The position numbers and the translations under genes are program-made. Shown piece by piece: positions 50,748 to 58,861 of a stretch of DNA of 64,000 nucleotides. The notes under the pieces are model-generated. The model saw only the letters and a list, made by a program, of their open reading frames with translations. It made no database searches and had not been told where the DNA came from. Origin of the DNA: Butyrivibrio sp. WCD3002 (GTDB lineage: Bacteria > Bacillota > Clostridia > Lachnospirales > Lachnospiraceae); contig NZ_AUJO01000012.1 of NCBI RefSeq assembly GCF_000424265.1, positions 92,494 to 156,493 on the forward strand, given 5' to 3'. The first letter of the stretch is position 1; each line of letters begins with the position of its first letter.

Positions 50748-52061
50748 TTATTTTGTTGTGAAGTACTTCTCAGGAACTTCGATTTCTGTTGAACCCATGT
50801 ACTTACCGGGATCACCCATGATGTATGTATCCTGATAAATAAGGAATGTGTTGTCAGCCTTAACACCTGTGTCAGCATTTGTGTAGTTGGAACCGTTCCA
50901 TGCTGCGCCGGGTGAGAATACCTCGTAAGCCTTTGAAATATCATCGATATTTGTAAGCTCACTTGTTCCGTCGATAACGTTCATAGCGTGCTGTGCAAGA
51001 CCTGCAGAAACTGTGTAGCCGTATGAGTATGCCCATGTACCAAATCTGCCTGCGCCGCCTTTTTCTACAACTGCGCTCTCAACCTTTGCAAGGATCTTGG
51101 AGAAGTCACCGGCCTCTTCTGTGAGGTCAAGACCAAGTGCTCCGGGATATCCCATAAGAGGTGAAGGAAGGTCAGCTTCGATGAAGTATCCGCCGTTCTC
51201 AAGAAGTCCACGAAGAAGGGGCTCTGTGTGAGCGTCGTTTGTACAGAAGTATGCAGAGTTCTGACCGTACTTCTCAACCCACTCCGGAACGTGCTCAGCG
51301 ATGTAAGCCTGTGCTCCGGGAACGCCTACGTCAGTTGTCGGATCGGGAGCTGACTCCATAACGAATTCCATACCGAACTCTTCGCAAGCAGCCTTCATGA
51401 TAGCTACACGACGGCTCATTGTCTCATAAGAGAGGTGACGAGGGAATGAAATGTGTACGAATGTGTCACATCCAAGCTCGTGAGCTGTACGGATGATAAG
51501 GTATCCACGTGCTACGAAGTCGTTGTTACAAACAAGGTCAGCTGCGCTTCCGATTTCAGGAAGATCCTCGTGTGACTCACCTGCGATACAGATGATGTCA
51601 GGTCTTCTCTCTTTAATCTGACGGAATGCTTCTGTTGTTCCGGGAATTGCCTGGTTTACGATGATTGCCTTCATGTCAGCATCATCAGAAAGATTTACGA
51701 TAGTCTGAATTGTTGTCTCAAGCTCTTCTGTGAAGTTATCAGGATATGTTGCAAGGATAACTCTGTCCTCACCATACTTAGCCTGGAAAGCCTCAGCTCC
51801 TCTTCTGTCGTCCTCAGACTGTGATACAGAACCTGTTACGATACCGATGTGGTAATCGCCTGCTGCCTCAGTTACTTCCTCAGCAGCCTCTTCTGCTGCG
51901 GGCTCTTCGCTTGCAGTATCAGCAGCTTCTTCAGTGCTGGTCTCAACTGCTGCAGTATCTTCCTCAACAGTTTCGATAGTTGCGCCGCCAGTGTTTCCAC
52001 ATGCTGCAAGCATTGTAGAAAGCATAACTGTAGCGGTCATTACGCTAATAAACTTTCTCAT
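50748..52061 (-). CDS. DUF3798 substrate-binding lipoprotein
   Basis: A 437-residue lipoprotein. Lipobox LAAC (Cys21), an acidic Glu/Ala/Thr linker (residues 27-68), then a two-lobed binding domain: DYHIGIVTGSVSQSEDDRRGAEAFQ, DMKAIIVNQAIPGTTEAF, FVHISFPRHLSYETMSRR, LLENGGYFIEADLPSPLMGYPG. DUF3798 proteins are binding components of BMP-type ABC importers; the ligand is unknown. GAGGAAAGTAA precedes the ATG. First gene of the 46435-52061 operon. Confidence 0.85.
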   Translation of the reverse strand: MRKFISVMTATVMLSTMLAACGNTGGATIETVEEDTAAVETSTEEAADTASEEPAAEEAAEEVTEAAGDYHIGIVTGSVSQSEDDRRGAEAFQAKYGEDRVILATYPDNFTEELETTIQTIVNLSDDADMKAIIVNQAIPGTTEAFRQIKERRPDIICIAGESHEDLPEIGSAADLVCNNDFVARGYLIIRTAHELGCDTFVHISFPRHLSYETMSRRVAIMKAACEEFGMEFVMESAPDPTTDVGVPGAQAYIAEHVPEWVEKYGQNSAYFCTNDAHTEPLLRGLLENGGYFIEADLPSPLMGYPGALGLDLTEEAGDFSKILAKVESAVVEKGGAGRFGTWAYSYGYTVSAGLAQHAMNVIDGTSELTNIDDISKAYEVFSPGAAWNGSNYTNADTGVKADNTFLIYQDTYIMGDPGKYMGSTEIEVPEKYFTTK

Positions 52062-52115
52062 TTACTTTCCTCCTTTGACGTTTTGACGTTTTAAAGCGTT
52101 AATTCGATTAAATGG

Positions 52116-52144
52116 ATTATATCAGATGGTTTCCTATATCACAA
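52116..52144 (-). promoter_or_regulatory. sigma-A promoter of the DUF3798 operon
   Basis: On the minus strand TTGTGA (52144-52139), 17 bases, TATAAT (52121-52116). Consensus -10 and spacing. Lies 54 bases before the ATG. Repeated GACGTTTT between them and the gene might bind a regulator. Confidence 0.75.
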
Positions 52145-52223
52145 TAAAATTCATCAAGTTTTTTAATAAAAAAAATCAAGTTTCCCATCGATGGTATTGT
52201 GTTCCAAATTCTGATAAAAAAAA

Positions 52224-52250
52224 GACGCTTCGGTAGTTTACCGAAACGCC
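52224..52250 (-). terminator. terminator of the GH13 glucosidase
   Basis: GACGCTTCGGT and ACCGAAACGCC stem with a 5-base loop; on the minus strand a run of eight Ts follows. Confidence 0.85.
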
Positions 52251-52296
52251 TTTGTTCCTCGGATAGTAAATATTCATTTTTCCAAACGGGCAATAC

Positions 52297-53967
52297 TTAA
52301 TCCTTCAGATCAAAAACCGTTGCCTCGTAAGGTCTGATAGAGGAAGCTTTTTCCTTGTAATTACTGATGAGAATATCTCCTCCGGTCATAGCCTCGATGC
52401 TCTTTGGAACATCAAGAGTCTTATCCGTGAAGTTACATACAACAAGAAGCTTTCTGCCGTTAAGACTTCTTGTATAAATGAAAAGATTCTCATCCTCAGC
52501 CTCTAAGAGCTCGTAAGTACCATCAACTATAATGTCGTTTTCCTTACGGAGACCGATAAGCTTCTTATAGTAATTATATACTGAATCAGGATCATCCACC
52601 TCTGCTGCGGCATTGATGGTCTTATAGTTGGGATTAACCTTAAGCCAGGGCTTACCTGTGGTAAATCCGCCGTTTTCAGAATCATCCCACTGCATGGGGG
52701 TTCTTGCGTTGTCACGGCCCTTTGCGCTGATGACATTCATCATCTCTTCATGGGTGTAAACCTTTGCATCCGTAACAAGATCCTTGTAGATGTTTATCTC
52801 CTCTACATCATCACAATCGGAAATTTCCTTGAATGTATAGTTAGTCATTCCAAACTCTTCGCCCTGATATACATAAGGAGTTCCCTGCATCATGTGAAGG
52901 CATGTAGCCAGCATCTTGGCAGATATTTCTCTGTACTCATCGGAATCATTGCCCCATCTTGATACGATTCTCGGCTGGTCGTGGTTATCCCAGAAAAGAC
53001 TGTTCCATGCTACGCCTGCAAGCTCCTTCTGCCACTTTGTGAGATTCACCTTTAAGTCAGGCAGATACAGCTTCTTCATGGTCCACTTACCGTGCTCATC
53101 GGAATCAAGATCCATATGCTCAAACTGGAATACCATGTTCAGTTCTTTTGAATCAAAGCCCGCATACTTTTTAGCTTCTTCAATGGTTACGCCTGCTGCC
53201 TCACCTACAGTAACAAGGTCATACTTACTTAAAACCTTCTGGTTCATCTCCTTTAAATACTCATGAACGTGAGGGCCGTTTGCTGTGATGTTTCCGCAAA
53301 ATGCGTACTTTTCTCCGGGTCTTACGGGACCGTCCTCATAAACTTCGGGCTTTGAAATCAGACTGATAACGTCCATTCTAAAGCCGTCGATTCCCTTTTC
53401 GCACCACCAGTTCATCATGTCGAAAACGCCATCTCTTACCTTGGGATTTTCCCAGTTAAGGTCAGGCTGCTCCGGAACAAACTGATGCAGATAGTACTGT
53501 CCTGTGGTCTCATCAAACTGCCATGCGGAGCCGCTGAAAAATGCACCCCAGTTGGTGGGCTCATGACCATCTACGGGATCCTTCCAGATGTAATAATCTC
53601 TGTAGGGATTGTCCTTTGATTTTTTACTCTCCAAAAACCACTTGTGCTGGTCCGAGGAATGATTTACAACAAGGTCCATAACGATCTTAAGACCTCTCTT
53701 GTGGGCCTCGGAAAGCATTTCATCAAAATCAGCCATGGTTCCGAATTCAGCCATGATGTCGCGATAATCGCTGATGTCATATCCGTTATCCTTGTTGGGG
53801 GACTTATAAATCGGAGAAAGCCAGATTATAGTCACGCCAAGATTCTTAAGATAATCAAGTTTTTCCGTTATGCCTTTAAGATCGCCGATTCCATCACCGT
53901 TACTGTCTTTAAAACTCCTGGGGTATATCTGATATACCACAGCATTTTTCCACCACTTTTTATCCAT
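52297..53967 (-). CDS. GH13_31-type alpha-glucosidase/oligo-1,6-glucosidase
   Basis: A 556-residue cytoplasmic GH13 enzyme. Calcium site DSNGDGIGDLKGI (residues 21-33), nucleophile Asp199 in GIDGFRMDVIS, acid Glu256 in VTVGEAAG, and Asp330 in WDNHDQPR. The C-terminal beta domain is complete. Hydrolyses short alpha-1,6 or alpha-1,4 glucosides such as isomaltose or panose from pullulanase action at the surface. Start MDKKWWKNAVVYQIYPRSF with GGAGGGACT upstream. Single gene. Confidence 0.9.
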   Translation of the reverse strand: MDKKWWKNAVVYQIYPRSFKDSNGDGIGDLKGITEKLDYLKNLGVTIIWLSPIYKSPNKDNGYDISDYRDIMAEFGTMADFDEMLSEAHKRGLKIVMDLVVNHSSDQHKWFLESKKSKDNPYRDYYIWKDPVDGHEPTNWGAFFSGSAWQFDETTGQYYLHQFVPEQPDLNWENPKVRDGVFDMMNWWCEKGIDGFRMDVISLISKPEVYEDGPVRPGEKYAFCGNITANGPHVHEYLKEMNQKVLSKYDLVTVGEAAGVTIEEAKKYAGFDSKELNMVFQFEHMDLDSDEHGKWTMKKLYLPDLKVNLTKWQKELAGVAWNSLFWDNHDQPRIVSRWGNDSDEYREISAKMLATCLHMMQGTPYVYQGEEFGMTNYTFKEISDCDDVEEINIYKDLVTDAKVYTHEEMMNVISAKGRDNARTPMQWDDSENGGFTTGKPWLKVNPNYKTINAAAEVDDPDSVYNYYKKLIGLRKENDIIVDGTYELLEAEDENLFIYTRSLNGRKLLVVCNFTDKTLDVPKSIEAMTGGDILISNYKEKASSIRPYEATVFDLKD

Positions 53968-54044
53968 AGTCCCTCCTTATTAAGAAAAATATGTGTTATG
54001 TAAGCTATTTCTACCGGCCACTGCCGGATTTTTCATAAAAGAAT

Positions 54045-55439
54045 TCAGCCTCTCTTCGGTTTCCAGCCCTTCATGGCTGCTATACCCTCAGGTGTAACGG
54101 GCTTAATCCACTTACCCCTATAGAGATGAACCTGCATAAGGACATATCTGATGGGCTCATCCATGTAGCAGCAGGCAAATACAAAAAGTGTAGGAAGCTT
54201 AAAAATCATACCCGTGGACCAGACAAGTGGTACTACCATTGCCCACATGAAAGCGATTTCCAGGATTGTTCCGTAGGAGGCATCCCCTGCTGCCCTGAAG
54301 GTATCGTTCTGAGTCCAGTTACCCATTCTGATAAAGGCTGCAACAGCGTAAATGCACAGGAAACCAAAGGCAATTCTGAAGCTTTCTCCGCTCATTCCCA
54401 TCAGCGTCAAAATAGGTGTATGCAGAACCACCAGCGACAGTACAACAAGTCCGATTACAGACTGGCACAGATAGATAAGCCTCCACGCCCTTGCATAGGC
54501 TGTATCGATATTGCCGCTTCCAACCTCTTTTCCCACAAGAATGGAGGATGCATTGGAAAAGCCTGCAAAGAATCCAATTACAAGTCCCTCAAGAGTTCTG
54601 AAAACAGCGATGGCCGCAATAGCTTCCTCCGGCTGTCTTCCAAGGACTATATTTATCACCATGTTTCCAAGGCCAATTAAAACCTCGTTGGCAATGATCG
54701 GCGCACACTTTTTAAAATACTCTCCGATAAATGAACCCTTCCATCCAAAATGCCTGTTAACCGCAAGAAGATAAGGGTGCTTATTCCAAATTCCAAGAAC
54801 AGTCAAAACAGCCACGCTTACAAGCTGTGCGATCACCGTTGCAAGAGCTGCTCCGCGAACGCCCATGGGCTTAAAGCCTAAATGTCCAAATATCAAAACC
54901 CAGTTAAGGAATACATTTGTCAGAACTGACGCTATAGAACTATACAGCGGTATCCTCACCCTCTCAGTGCACCTTAGCATAACTGCCATGGCCATGGATA
55001 ATACCATAAGCGGATATGAAAATCCTGCAATTCTAAGATATGAGATACCTATCTGCTGAATGGACTCCTTGTCCGTGTACAACTTCATGACAAGCTGCGG
55101 AAAACAAGTCCCCATAAAACAAAACAGCGCAGCAACAGTCATCATACAGGTCAGCGTAAGACCGTAGGATCTGTTAATTCCATCCTCGTCCCCCGCTCCC
55201 CAGTACTGGGATATGAAAAGCATTCCTCCGCCTACAAAGCCCCAGTAGCCACTGAACATAAGTGATGAAAACTGCGCACAAAGTCCCACCGCACCGACTT
55301 CCATCTGCCCCAGCGATGCGATCATCATTGTATCCACCATAGATCCGGTGGTAGTAAGTAAATTCTGCAGTGCAACAGGTATTGCTATCACTGCAACCTT
55401 CTTAAGAAAATCTCTCCAGTCAAATCCTCTTCCGCGCAT
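54045..55439 (-). CDS. MATE-family efflux transporter
   Basis: A 464-residue protein with 12 helices in two similar halves. First half: ALQNLLTTTGSMVDTMMIASLGQ; the second half: PIIANEVLIGLGNMVINIVLGR and NASSILVGKEVGSGN. Exports cationic drugs or metabolites using ion gradients. It starts 12 bases after the nucleotidase stop, so the two are probably co-transcribed. Confidence 0.88.
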   Translation of the reverse strand: MRGRGFDWRDFLKKVAVIAIPVALQNLLTTTGSMVDTMMIASLGQMEVGAVGLCAQFSSLMFSGYWGFVGGGMLFISQYWGAGDEDGINRSYGLTLTCMMTVAALFCFMGTCFPQLVMKLYTDKESIQQIGISYLRIAGFSYPLMVLSMAMAVMLRCTERVRIPLYSSIASVLTNVFLNWVLIFGHLGFKPMGVRGAALATVIAQLVSVAVLTVLGIWNKHPYLLAVNRHFGWKGSFIGEYFKKCAPIIANEVLIGLGNMVINIVLGRQPEEAIAAIAVFRTLEGLVIGFFAGFSNASSILVGKEVGSGNIDTAYARAWRLIYLCQSVIGLVVLSLVVLHTPILTLMGMSGESFRIAFGFLCIYAVAAFIRMGNWTQNDTFRAAGDASYGTILEIAFMWAMVVPLVWSTGMIFKLPTLFVFACCYMDEPIRYVLMQVHLYRGKWIKPVTPEGIAAMKGWKPKRG

Positions 55440-55451
55440 ATTAGATTTCCT

Positions 55452-56048
55452 TTACCCCACTATATTTCTTATCGACTCCCAATCATAACAACGTCTGAAA
55501 TCACCCTCAGGGAACTCACAATCGCGGTTCCAGGGTCTGTCGTAAACAAGCACCTTTAATTCCGGCAGATGGCTGAAAAAGCCAAAGGCCATGGGCGAAT
55601 CCTCTACTGCATAATCAAAATGCATCTTGTAATAATCCTCAAGCTTAAGAGTAAAGGAGCTGCCTTTTATGAAGTTATCCCGTCCGTATTTATCAAGACA
55701 AAAAAGCTTAACCCTGTCCAGATCGTGCTCATCAAGCCACTGTCTTGAAGGCTCATAAGCACTTGCGGGCCGCCCGGTTATTATAGATACATCTATGCCC
55801 TTATCTATCCAGCTGTTTATGGTCTTTGAAGCACCCGGGGTCTCATCATAAGAAAGCAAAACCTCCGGCTTATGCCCCTCTATCATCATGTATTCATACT
55901 GCTCATCTGTAAGAGAAAAGGTCTTTTGGAGATTAAAATATTTCATGTTTTCATAGGGTACATGAATTCCAAAAAGCCCTATCACAAGATTGGAAAAGCT
56001 CTTTGCTGTCTCGCAAAGACAATCATCAAAATCAACGTATATTTTCAT
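55452..56048 (-). CDS. 5'(3')-deoxyribonucleotidase-like HAD protein (NT5C)
   Basis: A 198-residue HAD phosphatase. IYVDFDDCLCETA (Asp6, Asp8), IITGRPASAYEPSRQW (motif II) and DYAVEDSPMAF (motif IV). NT5C-type proteins dephosphorylate nucleoside monophosphates; bacterial members are often uncharacterised. AAAGGAAATTTTACTGA precedes the ATG. Confidence 0.82.
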   Translation of the reverse strand: MKIYVDFDDCLCETAKSFSNLVIGLFGIHVPYENMKYFNLQKTFSLTDEQYEYMMIEGHKPEVLLSYDETPGASKTINSWIDKGIDVSIITGRPASAYEPSRQWLDEHDLDRVKLFCLDKYGRDNFIKGSSFTLKLEDYYKMHFDYAVEDSPMAFGFFSHLPELKVLVYDRPWNRDCEFPEGDFRRCYDWESIRNIVG

Positions 56049-56123
56049 TCAGTAAAATTTCCTTTATTTAAACTTCCATATGTAAGTTTTACATTTTTCA
56101 GAGATTAATTCAATAAAATTACT

Positions 56124-57242
56124 CTACTTATTAGATAACGGATCAAGGCCGTAATCAAACAGCGCTATATCAATTTTAATAACGCTGTAGTCCCCGCGGC
56201 TAATGAAATATCTGACCACAATATCCGTCTGTGAAATGGGCGACAAAGCGTATCCCGCAAGCCCCAAAAAGTCCACCGTCTCATCCAGATTTAACCTAAG
56301 TCCCACAGCCAGTGCCAGCATTTTTTCCTTGGATGGCTTAACCTGACCCTTTAAGAGCTTTGAAAAATACTGCTTTGATATATTTGCAGTCGTGTAAACT
56401 TCGGAATTCTTTAGGCCCTTCTTGTTAATAAGCTGCTGCAGATGCTTCTCAAAGGAATCCGTGTACATCTCCTTAAGGGCATCATCAAGGGACTGGGGCT
56501 CCTCATCGTCCGCAAGAAACATCATCTCGCATTCGAAATCTTCATCCTGAGCATCTTCCGCCTCAGCTTCGAAATCTTCATCCTGAGCTTCTTCCGCCTC
56601 ATCTTCGAAATCTTCATTCGGAACCTGTGTCTTTTCAGCTCTCGCCCCAAGCATCGCCTCCATTCCGAACGCTTCAGGTATGCCATAATAATACTCAGCC
56701 TTAAGAGCAGAGCTTACATATTCTTCATCAATGAAACTCTTTATATCATCAAAGATTTTTCCTGATACATGATATGCATATTCGCCGAAAACAACCAGCG
56801 TAATCTCCATCTCATAATCCATAAGGAACTGAGTAAAAGAATCTATAGCAATCTGAATTCCAAGCTCCTTGGGAAATCCATAGGTTCCTGTCGCCAGAAG
56901 CGGAAAAGCAATTGACTTACAGCCATTCTCTGCAGCAAGCGCAAGGGACTTATCATAGCACTGCCTAAGAAGCTGTTCTTCACCATGATCTCCCCCTTCC
57001 CACCAGGGACCGCTGGCATGGATAATATACTTCGCATCCAGATCAAAGGCCGGAGTAATCCCAACTTCACCGGGCTCAAGCACGCCAATTTCACTGCGGG
57101 CAGCAAGAAGCTTCTCCTCACCGGCAGCCTTATATATTGCGGCATCAACGCCATCGCCTATAGCTACTTCCGGATTGGCAGTATCTACAATGGCATCTGC
57201 TTTTACTTTTGTAATATCATTTCTGATTATTGAAAACGGCAT
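56124..57242 (-). CDS. macro domain - acidic repeat - XRE fusion protein
   Basis: 372 residues in three parts. Residues 1-160 are a macro (ADP-ribose binding) domain with DAIVDTANPEVAIGDGVDAAIYKAAG and FPLLATGTYGFP. Residues about 209-240 are three imperfect copies of a 12-residue acidic repeat (DEDFEAEAEDAQ). Residues 265-335 are an XRE-like helix-turn-helix (HLQQLINKKGLKNSEVYTTANISKQYFSKLLKGQ). The macro part may remove or sense ADP-ribose signals and the HTH may bind DNA. TAGGGGGATAAGATT precedes the ATG. No ADP-ribosyltransferase gene is next to it. Confidence 0.85.
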   Translation of the reverse strand: MPFSIIRNDITKVKADAIVDTANPEVAIGDGVDAAIYKAAGEEKLLAARSEIGVLEPGEVGITPAFDLDAKYIIHASGPWWEGGDHGEEQLLRQCYDKSLALAAENGCKSIAFPLLATGTYGFPKELGIQIAIDSFTQFLMDYEMEITLVVFGEYAYHVSGKIFDDIKSFIDEEYVSSALKAEYYYGIPEAFGMEAMLGARAEKTQVPNEDFEDEAEEAQDEDFEAEAEDAQDEDFECEMMFLADDEEPQSLDDALKEMYTDSFEKHLQQLINKKGLKNSEVYTTANISKQYFSKLLKGQVKPSKEKMLALAVGLRLNLDETVDFLGLAGYALSPISQTDIVVRYFISRGDYSVIKIDIALFDYGLDPLSNK

Positions 57243-57270
57243 AATCTTATCCCCCTAATCCATAATAGAA

Positions 57271-57303
57271 AACGCCGGGATTTTTGTAAACAATCCCGGC
57301 GTT
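57271..57303. terminator. bidirectional terminator
   Basis: AACGCCGGGATT and AATCCCGGCGTT, perfect 12-bp stem. On the minus strand it is followed by TTCTATTATGG and serves the small gene at 57347. Confidence 0.75.
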
Positions 57304-57346
57304 TAGTACATCCATATTTTCATTTTAGTATCTCATTTCCTTTTCA

Positions 57347-57502
57347 TTATTTTGCAGCAGCAAGGCTGTCAGCGAATCTTATAAGCTCACTCTCGATTCT
57401 GCTGTAGTCTGAAGCATCCAGTCTGCCAAAGGGCTTTCTGTATGTAGCTGATGCATCAATGAAACCAAATTCTTCCATGAAACTCTCAAATAATCTAAGC
57501 AT
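57347..57502 (-). CDS. small protein (51 aa), unknown
   Basis: ATG at 57502 with a strong GGAGGTAAAAG site, 51 codons. Helical: RLFESFMEEFGFIDASATY, then KPFGRLDASDYSRIESELIRF. No signal or membrane helix. Its own terminator follows. No family recognised, but expression signals are good. Confidence 0.6.
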   Translation of the reverse strand: MLRLFESFMEEFGFIDASATYRKPFGRLDASDYSRIESELIRFADSLAAAK

Positions 57503-57545
57503 AATCTTTTACCTCCAATACAAAACCATAAACCTTCAATTTTTA

Positions 57546-57767
57546 TCAGCCATCAATGTGAATGTGTTCTCCGCAATGTGTGCACTCCACATCATCCTGC
57601 ATAACATCTACTGTTGTTAACTCCTGGCAGTGAGGGCAGCTGATTTCCATCATCTGTGTCTTTGCTGCTTCTGCTGTCATATGCTTGTTTAAGCCTGAGC
57701 CTAAAACAATTGCTACTGCTGTAACTATCATTACTATTTCCTTTAACATCATGTTCCCCTTTTTCAT
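57546..57767 (-). CDS. membrane-anchored zinc-ribbon protein (73 aa)
   Basis: One N-terminal helix (LKEIVMIVTAVAIVLGSGL) then a rubredoxin-like knuckle ISCPHCQELTTVDVMQDDVECTHCGEHIHIDG with four cysteines. Probably binds zinc on the outer or inner face. The start at 57767 has GAGGG 8 bases upstream; later ATGs at 57752 and 57749 are possible. Function unknown. Confidence 0.65.
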   Translation of the reverse strand: MKKGNMMLKEIVMIVTAVAIVLGSGLNKHMTAEAAKTQMMEISCPHCQELTTVDVMQDDVECTHCGEHIHIDG

Positions 57768-58003
57768 TTCAAATCCCTCTCTCATATTTATGTTTTGTTT
57801 CGTTGTTTTCTTGTGATGAAATCATATTATCAATCCTTCTATCACAGTTTTATCACTCTCTGTCCAACAAATGTCTTAAATCCATAATTCATGCGGTTTT
57901 AAGCCTCCTTATAATGAAATAATATTTCAAATTTACGATATTATGTATATCGAATGACGCAAAATAACCATTTCTAATCCTCTATTATAGATAACGAAAC
58001 AAA

Positions 58004-58038
58004 AGCGCCGGAATCTTCAACAAAAAGATTCTGACGCT
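58004..58038 (-). terminator. terminator of the VWA gene, related to 9347-9380
   Basis: AGCGCCGGAATCTT and AAGATTCTGACGCT pair with one mismatch, then CTTTTGTTTCG on the minus strand. Shares the AGCGCC...TTCTGACGCT frame with the hairpin at 9347. Confidence 0.8.
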
Positions 58039-58065
58039 TAAATTTTTTATCCGGCATGGAAATAA

Positions 58066-58746
58066 TTATCTACGCTGACCACTGCGTCTTTCGTAATCCT
58101 CTCTGATATCTTCGTCCCAGTCACAGCAGTTGAGCTCTTCCTCGGCATCCATTGCGCTTTCTGCCATCATTACTGAGCAGACGGCCTTTGAAACTCCGGC
58201 GTAAAGATTTGCTGTTCCAACAGAATCGTGCATATAGTTGACCGCTCTTTCCTTTTTAATGCCGAAACGCTTCGCCTCAGCATAAGAATCAATATTCGCA
58301 CCTATGAAAATGAACTGCCATCCATATTTCTTCTGCTCATGCTGTATCATCTTCTTTATCTGGTCATATGAATATCTGCAGCTGGCATTTTCCATTCCAT
58401 CGGTTGTTATTACGAAAATAGTCTTATCAGGTCTCTTGTCCTTTGGTGCATGCTTGTGGGCGTTTGCCGTGTGCTTGATAGCTCCGCCAACTGCATCAAG
58501 GAGAGCTGTGCACCCTCTCACATAATACTCTTCTGGCGTAATATCCTTAACCTCTCTGATATCTACTCTGTTATGCAAAACCTCAGTTACATCATCAAAC
58601 AGTATAGTTGATACATATGCCTTTTCACCGGTCTGTCGCTGCTTCTTTATCATGGAGTTAAAGCCGCCTATCGTATCCAGCTCCAGCCCTCCCATTGATC
58701 CTGATCTGTCCAGTATATAAACGATCTCTGTATAACCTTTACTCAT
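58066..58746 (-). CDS. VWA domain protein
   Basis: A 226-residue von Willebrand A domain with complete MIDAS (VYILDRSGSMGGLELDTIGG, Thr in RGCTALLDAVGG, Asp in ITTDGMENAS). No membrane helix, so cytoplasmic. The C-terminus is acidic. Similar stand-alone VWA proteins occur in phages and tellurite/RNA-related clusters; the partner is not visible here. AAAGGAGGTAGCAAA precedes the ATG. Confidence 0.85.
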   Translation of the reverse strand: MSKGYTEIVYILDRSGSMGGLELDTIGGFNSMIKKQRQTGEKAYVSTILFDDVTEVLHNRVDIREVKDITPEEYYVRGCTALLDAVGGAIKHTANAHKHAPKDKRPDKTIFVITTDGMENASCRYSYDQIKKMIQHEQKKYGWQFIFIGANIDSYAEAKRFGIKKERAVNYMHDSVGTANLYAGVSKAVCSVMMAESAMDAEEELNCCDWDEDIREDYERRSGQRR

Positions 58747-58810
58747 TTTGCTACCTCCTTTGCAACAATCATTTTCTTTACAATGTCATGTTACAAAAAA
58801 GGCAAATAAA

Positions 58811-58835
58811 AATGGTCAACCCGGAGTTGACCATT
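58811..58835 (-). terminator. terminator of the secreted LRR gene
   Basis: AATGGTCAAC and GTTGACCATT perfect 10-bp stem, 5-base loop, followed by TTTATTTG on the minus strand. Confidence 0.85.
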
Positions 58836-58861
58836 CCAATTCAAAGGAGTTTTTTATGTAA

